Shown: positions 25,693-35,600 of the stretch, one piece after another
Layout of the letters: each line of letters opens with the position of its first letter
How positions within the stretch are numbered: position 1 is the first letter of the stretch
Origin: Eutreptiella sp. 'Long Island Sound 2002'
Lineage: Eukaryota; Euglenozoa; Euglenophyceae; Eutreptiales; Eutreptiaceae
Assembly: GCA_964036045.1 (NCBI GenBank)
Contig: OZ038378.1
Span: 142,700,933-142,764,932, forward strand
Direction of reading: 5' to 3'
Length of the DNA stretch: 64,000 nt
Position numbers and translations under genes: made by a program
The notes under the pieces: generated by a model
Seen by the model: only the letters and a program-made list of their open reading frames with translations
What the model was told of the DNA's origin: nothing
Database searches by the model: none

Positions 25693-26270
25693 GGTTGAGC
25701 ACATGGAGGGCCCGCGGGCTTTTTTTTGGGAAAACTGGTACCGGAACACTTTTTTTTTCCCGTTAAGGGCCGCGCCCTGTGCCAGGCTCACTCAGCTCGA
25801 CATCAACCAGCACCGAATGTGGCCTTGAGTTCGCCACACATCTGTGGCCATCGAATGTTTCTTGGTCGGGTTGGGGTCAGCTCAAGGACAGGCCCCGCCA
25901 CTACTTTGAAGCCCCAAAACGATGCCAGTCCGAATCACCCAACAAAACTGAAAACAGCACCCCTGCCCCTTGAAGCTCATTGCATGCACCCCCCCCCTCC
26001 ACCCGCTGCAGTCGGAGAGATGACTATACCCCGCCCAAGTCGGTCCCCAATTGGGGGCGGAGGGGGGGGGGGGGCACAACGGGGGTGGCACACACACTGG
26101 ACTGCCGCTTGGTCCCTCAAAACTGTGACCGGAACTGTGCCCCAGCAGTCCAACATTGCCACTGGGCCCCTCGCCTTCAGCGCCATCTGCGCCCCTGCCC
26201 CGGCCCCTTGCTACTGCCCCCCCCCCCCTTTGCCCCCCCCCACCCCCTCATCCCTTCGCCCCCAGACCTC
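25693..26270 (+). promoter_or_regulatory. Upstream region of the STE24 gene
   Basis: This must contain the 5' untranslated region and probably the promoter of STE24. I see no clear TATA box or defined start site. A pyrimidine tract ending in CAG at 26265, five bases before the ATG, looks like a splice acceptor, so a non-coding first exon may lie further upstream. A poly(G) run is at about 26055-26074. Confidence 0.35.
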
Positions 26271-26633
26271 ATGGACCTGCTCCGCACATGCTACGGGGCG
26301 GTGGTCGACCTCCTCGGGGGCGTGTGGATGTACCATGAGCCCGGCGCCCCCGTCTGCAACTGGCACACCGAGTGCTACTGGTACTTCGGGGCGTCCCTCC
26401 TGTTCAGCACCCTCGTGTTTGTGTGGGAGACGTACCTGTCCCTGCGGCAGCATGCCAAGTTCAGCCTCCCGGATCCCCCACAGAAGTTGCTGGACATCGT
26501 GGCCACGATCGATGCGGAGAATGCGCAACGCAAGGCGCCGGCGGCCCCCGAGGCCTCAGGCGCCGAGGGCGGATCCCCAGACGCACCCACGGAGCTGCTC
26601 CCCGAGATCCGCAAGAAGTTCTCCTCATCGCAG
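26271..26633 (+). CDS. STE24: STE24 exon 1 (residues 1-121)
   Basis: Begins at the ATG at 26271; the frame is open upstream only through poly(C) sequence. It encodes the N-terminal region and first membrane helix (YWYFGASLLFSTLVFVWETY) and the family-typical step into PPQKLLDIVATIDAENAQRK. It ends at CAG/GTTCGTGG. Confidence 0.92.
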
Positions 26634-29600
26634 GTTCGTGGGTGTCGGTGGTGCCGGGGGGGGAGGGGGGTATTGGTGCCATTCTCATGGGTGGCCCGTG
26701 CAGCGGACTTGCATTCCGTATGGATGTGTAAAAAAACTGGGTCAAAATGCGTTTTTTGTTCGGTCACAATGAGATTTTTTGGTCAAAATGGGTCAAAATG
26801 GGTCTCAAATCCATTTTTTGATCAAAACGGGCAGCAAATCCGTTCTTTTGACCGAAATGGGCCCCAAATCATTTTTTTGAGCAAAGCGAGTCCGAAATCC
26901 AATTTTTGGTCAAAATGCGTCCCAAATCCATTTTCTCGCCAACATTGGTCCGAAATCCGTTTGTTGGCTACAACGGGTCCCAACAGGACGGTCGTCGAGA
27001 GCAATGTATGCCGGGAACCCCCCCCCACCCGCGGAGGACCCCCCCCCTTTGTCCATCCCCCCCTTCTCGTTATGCCGAACATGTTCCCAGTACAGCCGCG
27101 GGCCGCCACAACGGCGTCAGCGCGCAAGCCAGTGGATAAACAGCAGGGCTCATATCGAGCTGCCACGGTGCAAGAGATTGCACAGATGCAGTCAGTAGGC
27201 TGGGTGATCGCATACACGGAGGGCTCAGCGAAGACGGTGCGGGGGGGGGGGGGCGCAGGGTACGGCGTGTTTTTCGAGGACCGCTCCTCGCGGAACCACG
27301 CGGCTCATGTGTCCGAGGGGGAGCGGAGGGGGGGTGCTGCAGGCGCAAGGGGGAACGATTACTGGTGGTAATGGACTGAGAGTACGTCTTCAAGGGTTTT
27401 GCAGAGTGGTCAGGAAAGTGGCGCCGCCGTGCGTGGCGTACGGCGGCGGGGGACGTGGGGCGTCGAGACCTTGGGGAACGGATTCCGTGGGAGCGGGAGC
27501 GGGCGGGGGAGTACGTACAGCCACGGTGCAGCCCCTCCCATTCGGGGGTGCCGGCCGGCCATGGCGCCGGGTGTGTTGGGGCTGTGCTGGATGTGGCGGG
27601 AGGTGCCGTTTGCGCGTCAGCGGCGCCCAATAATTGGCGTATTGTTGGGGTTGTGCTGATCGTTGCTGGTTGCCCCCCCTCCAGTGACAAGTGCCCAAAG
27701 CCCTGAGTTGTTGTACGGGAACAAGATGCAGCCAGCACAAAAATGCAGCAAGAAAATAGGCTCGTCAGTGGCCTAGTAGACCATGGGTACCTTTCTGTCG
27801 CAAAGTTGAGGCACAGAGCGACGCCAGTGGACAGGCCACTAACATGCGCAGCAATGGATCCGCCGACCACCCCTAAGCTCGTACCATTGGACCTGGATTG
27901 TCTACTAAGCTTTCAATTCACATATAACAGCGAACCCCCCCTCCCCCCGGGGGCAGAGCCCCGATCGGATCGGTTCGCTGGGATCCAGAAAAGGAGTAAA
28001 AACAGACACCACAGGGAAATCGGGGCACCGGTCTGCACAACCCTCGCTGCAGGGCCTTGGGTACGGCGTGTGCCAAGAGGCATAGCGGGTGCCATGAACC
28101 CCCGCCCCCCCTCCCCGAGGGACGATGGGTGCACTGATCACCAGGGCCTTGCACAACCGCCAGCACAGGCCCCTTTGTGGAACGGACACGGCGCACAATA
28201 GCGCCTTGGGGGAACATCCTCAGAGGTCTGAGGAGTGCGATGGATCAGGACAAAGGGGGTGCACAGGAGCTCTGACAACGACGTCTCACAGTCCTGTGCA
28301 ATATGACGCTGATGCGTCGTTTTTTGAAACCAGCGGGTGATCCCGGGGGGGGGGGGGGGCAGCCCCAACACACCAACGACTGGGCTCTGCGAACGCGGAA
28401 ACGACACCAGCAGGAGCACCGGCCGCAGCGGCCGACAGAACGCAGCGACCCGACGCAACATGCGAAGGGACGAACGGGTGACTGTCCAGGGCCCCGTAAA
28501 GGAACAACAACCCGACGGAATGTCACACGGGGGGGGGGGGGCTAATGGCCATAGATCGACGATGGGCGCCACCCTCCAGAATCCCTCCGGTGCCTCAACA
28601 GTACTTCATGGCTCAGGCGCGGCGCACATTGTCCAGTGTACCGTGAGGCGCCGCCAGAGGTGCCCCACGGTGCTCAGGTCAGGCCCACTCATGTGTACGC
28701 CACAGATCGTCAGCACGGCTTCATCGCCCGCACTTTGCGCGTGCCACTCGCATCTGCGCTGAACTCTGAAGCCCCCGAGCCCAACGCACTCCCGTCCGTG
28801 TGCCACTGTCACTGTCCTCTGTGCCCGAATGTGTGCACGGGCCGCCCCCCAAAGACCGGCCGCTGCTGGACTCGCCTGAGTCCACGTCGGACCCAGACCT
28901 TTCCTCTTCTGACGACACTTCCTCCGAACCCCCTCGTCCCACCGTCGCAATTGCCGCCTCCTCGGCAGCGCACGGACATTTCTCTGCCAGGGCGTCACCA
29001 ACGACGGCGCTCCGTGAACGCGGAAACGACACCGGCAAGAGCACCGGCCGCAGCGGCCGACAGAACGCAGCGACCCGACGCAACATGCGAAGGGAAGAGC
29101 GGGTGACTGTCCAGGGCCCCGTAAAGGAGCAACAACCGGACGGCATGGCACACAGGGGGGGGGGGGGGGCTTCTGACTGCCCATTTATTTTTTCGAAAGG
29201 TCCCGATGGAATGTCTGCGTCTGTATGGGCCTCCTCTCTGCCATCGTCCGTCAGCGACCGCGGGGGCGTGCCATCAACCGTGGAGCCCCACAGGCCCTTC
29301 CTCAGCAGCACCAGTTAAGTATAAGAGCTTCAGACCAAAAGGCACTGCTGCCGCCGTTAAGTCCCTGGCGACGTCCGGATCAAAAAAGTGCGGTATTAGT
29401 TGGCCCACTTGCTTGGCCTGCTCCTCGTGTGTCTTGGTGCCGGCCGGCCCCTTCTCCGCAGGTGTACGGGAGGGAGCGCAGCCGATTCGGGCTGATCCGG
29501 TCGTGCGTGGACCAGGCCCTCAGCACTGTCCTGCTGTGCTGCGGCTACCTGCCCTGGCTCTGGCACACCTCCACGGCCCTGGGCGCCCGGTGGCTGGGCA

Positions 29601-32600
29601 CGTCCGCGGAGGACGAGATCGCGCACTCCCTCATCCTCGTGGCCGTCAGCGTGGCCCTGGACACGGCCCTCTCGCTGCCGTGGGACCTGTGGTCCGAGTT
29701 CGTCATCGAGGAGCGGCACGGGTTCAACCGCCAGACCCTCCGGCTCTTCGCCTCCGACCTGGCGAAGTCCCTGGTGCTGGGGGCCATCATCGGGGGGCCC
29801 ATCCTGGCGGTCGTCCTGTGGGTCATCCGGTGGGGCGGCCCCTCGTTCTACTGGTACGTCTGGGGCATCATGTTTGTGTTTCAGGTGTGCCCCCCCCCCC
29901 CCTCCCCCCCCACGCCTGCTCCGTCGGCCCAAATTTCAGCCACCACAAAGCGAGGGTGCAAGCCGTGGGCTGGTTCCCCTTGGGGACCAGGAAACAGGGG
30001 AGCAGACCTTTTGCTGCCCCTACCCCCCCAACAGAAATGGGGCAGACCCGGCAACCCCCAGCATCCCCCCCCCCCCAGCATGCCCTCGCACGCTCACTGC
30101 AGGCTGGCACATGGTGATCGAGGTCCCTCCCCTCGCGGAAAGGGGGCGGACGCCGAACGACGAGTATGTTGGGATCTGGGACCCGCATGGTAACCCAGCA
30201 GGTGGTCCTCCTCTCCCAAACAAGTGAGCACCATGAGCCAATGAACGGACAGGTAGACCCATCCACCACTCACCCCCCCCCCCCAGCCAGCGCCCCGCTG
30301 GGAGGGGTGCACGGAGTCAGCGCCCTCAGGGCCTGAAAAGTGGAGGCTGTGAAGGGCTCACAGCTTGACCGTTGTGGGCATCCCTTGAGCGGCCTGCCCA
30401 GGGAACCTCCAGGTGTGCGCGCGCCCCTCCAACTTCATCACAGACGCCTAGGCCAGCACAGCCCCGTGCACTCCAGTGCGGTTGTGGGCGACCCCCGGAG
30501 GCCAGACAGCCACCTGCCGACCCCTGCCCCCCCCTCCCCCTTCCCTTGGAGGGGCCAGTCCGGTGGTGTGCCCTACGGGCCCCCAGGACTAACGGGGCAG
30601 CAGCGCCGCACCCGGGGACCTTCCCGGGCAGGTCCCAGAGCAGGGAAGCGCTCAGCGCGCCCAGGGACCCCTCCACCTGCCACCAGCGCCCCAGGCCGTG
30701 GGAGCGTGGGACCTAGCTAGTACGGCGGTGCCACCTGTGCCTGCAGGCAGTCAAGGAGCGCAGGTCCCTCCCAGTCGTGCCCGGCGCACACCCGTCCCCG
30801 TGCGTACGCAGTCGTGGGACGGGCGGGCGGCGTGTCTCTGTGACCAGGAGGATGCGATGCCCTGGCCCACTACTCCCCGGTGGGCTCAGCGTCAGGCTCC
30901 CATGGCCTCCCCACCAGGCCTGGAGCACCAGGCCACACTTGCCCCCCACGCGCAAGGCCCAGCCCCCGCCCACACCCCTGCCCACGCACGCGCCTACACA
31001 CAGGACGATGGTATCTTCTGCCCACCTGCGCTTCGGTGGGGTCTGGTGGCTGTCGATAGTCCGCTCGGCCTTGGAACCGGACAGTCAGGTAGTTCAGCCT
31101 CGTGGTGGGGCAGGGAAGGAAGCCCACACCCGAGGGCCTGCTCCTGCATGAGGCCGCCAGCCCAACCCAACCCAAGCCCCCCACGCCTGCGGCCGGTGGG
31201 CGGGGGGGTCGGGTTGTGGGCGGGGCCTCCCGTTTCCACGGTTGCTTTGACCCGCCGAGACCGGCGTGCGGGGGCCCCTCGCCTCTGCCGGACCCGCGCC
31301 GGCCGCAGAAATGGAGCGTGAAGGGCTCTGCTGGCGGCTCCTGCCCCCCCCCCCCCCCCGGGCGTCCTCACGCACGGGGGCCGCCGGACGTTCATTGTGG
31401 GGGGGAGGGGGGGCGGGCTGATCAAGCCCCGTGGCGACCCCCACCGCCACGAAAGAGTACGGTCCCGTTGACTGGACCCCCTCACACGCCCTCGGGGTGG
31501 CCTGGGCCCCTACGCTCAGGGCAATCGGATGCTCCAGAAGTGTTCTCATGGGTCTGGCCTTCGGTGACGTGTTTTCCTTCCGGTTTACCCCCCCCACAAA
31601 CCTCCATTTTCTTCGGCAAGTCCGCCCGTGGGGCCCCAACGAGGGCCTGGTGGCGGGGAGTCGGAGACAGCGGCCGGGACCCCCACCATTGGGTAAGGGG
31701 TCCACGTGGGAGAAAAGTGGAAAAGGAGCGGGGGTGTGAGGCGATGCATACCGACGAGGGCAACCAGGCGAAGATGGGGATGGCAACATTTGTAACAGCA
31801 AAGTGTGCCACGGTATTTGAGTTCCGAAGCCATTTCTCTGGGTGTCATTTTGGCCGCACTTGCATCACCCTTCACCAGGGCATTAATTAGTGCAAGGCAA
31901 GTATGCAGGGTGCCTGTGAGTGCCCACCATGTGCTATGAGTGTACGCCACACGTGTGCTTCTTCTACCGTGCAAATCCTAAAGATTTGCAAAAATAATTA
32001 ATTCCTGGCACAAGGTGTTGTTGTCCGCAAAAAATTAAAACGCAAAAAAATTAATCATTGGCTTCATGCCTTGTGCAAAAATGGGTTCCGCAAAAAAAAA
32101 TCGCAGAACTAAAATATTTTTTGCCCCTGCCCCCCTTTTTGCAATAATGCCAGAATCACGGGAGAGTTTGCCCCACTGCTTGTTGTCCCCCTCTTCCGTG
32201 TCTCATGCCCCATTCTGCACCTTGCTTTGCTTTCAGAGAATGATGCATCCGGGATTGTCACAAGTGTTAAAACAGTGGAACGTGGCTGTTGATGTGCCCC
32301 AAAGCAGATAAAGGGGCTAGTTCGGGATATTGGTTTGCCGGTCCTTTTGTGATTCAAATTTGTTTGTTGGTTGTTGGTACAAAGGAGTAAACCCGCGGGC
32401 CGAGGGTCTCTCCTTGGGGGACTGGTAGACATGAACCATGCTTGTTGGTGCTTATCTGTGCTATGGACCGCAATCCCAGAGTCCAACTGATCGACATTTG
32501 TATGCCTGTGTAGGAATGGACTGCAATCCCAGAGTCCAAGGTATGCACGGTTTCTTGCAGCCGCAAAAAAATGAATCAACCCCAATCCCCAAAACGCAAA

Positions 32601-35600
32601 AAAACCCGGGAAAATTTTAATATTTGGTCCAACACCCTACACAGAAATGGGTTCCGCAAAAAAATCGCAAAGAAAAAACAATTTTTGCCCATTTTGGCCC
32701 ATTTTGGATGCTGCCGCAGAATTTTTGCTTCTTATTAATTCAAAACACCCAACGCAAAAATCACCTCGAAGAGAGGTTGTTAGATCAAGCGCAAGCGCGA
32801 GCGTCGTGTACCCCCCTTTTTTTGGGGTCGTTGGCATAGCATACCCCAATGTATGGTTTCTAACGTCTAACCCCTTGTAAAATCATCATTTTAGGACCAA
32901 AAATGATTCCCCAATGTTTTTTTTTATTTTGACCCCCGTACCCCCCCCCCCCCCGCACCTGGGTACCCCTTTTTTAGGGGGTGGGGGTGGGGGGGTCAAA
33001 ACTTCTTTACGCATTGTGGCCGCTGTGTGTGTATCCGGACCTGGGTCCTGAAGAACTTTTTTCTTGTATATGGACCCCCTAACCCATGGCGGGGGTCCCG
33101 GGTCGCAACTCCAGGTACCCCCAGTTGGCCCCCCCCATATGTCTCCTTGCCAGTGAGGACTGGGCCGTTTTCACACTGGATAGGCTAGTTAGTGGCACGT
33201 AAAAGGTTTTTGAAAGCCGATTTTTCATGAAACCCTTCCGTTGCCCCCTAGGTTTGGGTGATCATTTGGTGACAATACAGGTACTTAAGCACCCACGGGG
33301 ACCCACGTAGTGGCCGCTAGGCGTATGTAGCCTGTGCTGCCATGGGCCGTGTGAAAGCCCCAAAATTGCTGTTGTGTAGGCTGTTTAGTAACACTTGAAA
33401 GTTTTTCACATTTCCACTTTTTCCGAAACCCTTTCGCTGCCCCTAGGATGGGTTTGGGTGATCATTTGGTGACAATAGGGGTACTTGAGCACCCATGGGG
33501 ACCCACGTAGTGGCCACTGGGCCCATCTAGCCCGAGCCATGCCCCCCCCCCCAAAGCTTCAAAATTGCTGTTTGTAGGTGGTTGAATGGCATTTGGTGTG
33601 TGCACGAATGGCAGTTTTCCACCCTCTACAGGTCAAAAATGGCAAAGTGAAAGCACCTACTTGGTGCTATGTGCCCCCCGCCCCCCCGGTGTACTTGTGC
33701 TTTCACCAAACGATGACCCGGGCCTCGCCAAAGGGTCCCGAGGGGTCGTCAAGGGTTGCCCGCAAAAGCTGATCCTTCCACCGGCCCACGCAGGCCACTT
33801 CCAGTGGAAACAGCCTTTTCGCATCTCTCCAACCGGCCATGACCCGCCCAAGGCCGCGAAACCTGCCCATTTGTGTTCCACGGCGGGCGTACCATCGCAC
33901 CACCCCTCGACACGCGTGCCATGGGGACGCCGAGGTTGCCTGAGGCACAAGTGGCTGAAACGGGGATCGGCTACAGAAGTGCACATCCCACTTTGCCTCA
34001 CCACGTCCGATGGAGTTGCGACTAGAAACCCCCTTCTCAACTCAAAATTGAAAAAAACCAAAAGATTTGTGATTTTCCATCCCTCCCGGAAGGGAGGGTC
34101 ATCATATCGTATGGGAGGGGGGGGGGCAGGCTAAGGGCCAGTTGGGCGGGCTGAGGTGTCCACCGGGAGAGGGGGGCTCTGGTTGAAGAATTAGGCATTC
34201 CAGTGTTCTGTGTCACGTTGTGTAGGTTCCCATCGTGGCGGTTGAGTAATCCCTCAACATTGATAACTTCATTGATAACCCTCTTCTATCACAGCCAAAA
34301 GCGCCAAAAGGCAATGTCACTGAACTGCTTTTTGTTCTGACTTTGTTGCTCTGCAGCCTGTGCCTTTGTGGTAAGGGTTTAGCATTCAACATCTGCATCC
34401 CTCGGCTAAGGGGGTGTTGAACACTAACTCATGGGGGATGCGGTTATTGGACAAAATAAGGATTTAATCGGGGTGCAACCTTTTGGGGAATGCTACATGA
34501 ATGGCCAGAACCAGCTTGGGGGGTATGTGCCGTTTTCCCACATATGTGCATGCCCATGGCCACCACCACCAGGGAGGGGAAACTTAGCGACGTGCGAAAG
34601 TTGCGATGGCGAAGTTTGGTGAACCAATTCTTAAATACCGCTGCAAAATCTGGTACATTCGCAGGTTGTGGCACCACACGCATAGACCGTGAATGGTGGT
34701 TGTTTCTACCTATGCGCCTTTGGTTGGTTGCTGTTATTTCTTACAGCTTCTAGATGGTTGCTCAGATGGTTGCTCTTATTTCCTGGAGGCTGTTGGGCAC
34801 AATGGAAACATGTATGCCAAGAGAGAACAAGGCGAGGAACACACACCCACTCCTTGCGGAAATGGCAAACACAAAAGAGGGATTTGCACGCACCATGCAA
34901 AGTTTTGATATATGTGTTTTCATAGGCACTGTTCCCCCCCCGCTTGGAAGCTCAAAGGCACCAGGTTAAAAAACCCCCTGCAAGGCAGAAAGAAACACCA
35001 GGTATCATCTTTGCCTATGGTACCACGGACGAGGGTTTTCTTGTGCTGACGTGTGCTTGCGCCCTGTGACCTGCACACCACACGCCTCCATACGGGGGGG
35101 CATGGTGTGCCATCGTGTACCGCGTGTGTATCATTTGTGTTGTGTGAAGTGGCACATAATGGTCCCGATGGTACGTTTCAGGTGGTGATGACCACTGTGT
35201 ACCCGGTCTGGATTGCCCCATTGTTCAACGAGTACCGTGAGCTTGATCCAGGACCCTTGCGTGAGGCCATTGAGGCCCTCGCCACCAAACTGCAGTTCCC
35301 TCTCAAGAAGCTATTCCGGATGGACGGGAGCAAGCGGACATCCCACAGCAACGCCTTCATGTACGGCTTCCTCAACAACAAGCGTATCGTCCTCTTCGAC
35401 ACGCTCATTGACCAATCCTCAGAGGATGAGGTGTGCAACAACGGGTGCAGCGGGGGTTATGATGTGCATACCCCCTCTCAGGCAGCCGGCCCTGACCCTA
35501 CATTTGCCCACTCCCAGGGCCCACAAAAACAACAGTGCGCAAACATGAGCCATTCCTCCGCAGACTCTTGTCCTCTTCCTTCCCCATTGTCTATCGTCCC

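Larger units (their letters stand above)
26634..29461 (+). other. STE24 intron 1, 2828 bp, repeat-rich
   Basis: GT...AG intron. It holds a ~38-bp tandem repeat (26738-26985), a duplicated ~170-bp block (28371-28541 and 28996-29169, each ending in a long G run) and further poly(G/C) runs near 27010, 27045, 27240 and 28345. No separate gene is recognised inside it. Confidence 0.85.

Noticed and set aside
29206-30117. 303-codon frame overlapping STE24 exon 2
   Set aside because: It is an alternative frame of the GC-rich exon 2; the conserved reading is the one with the EERHGFN signature.
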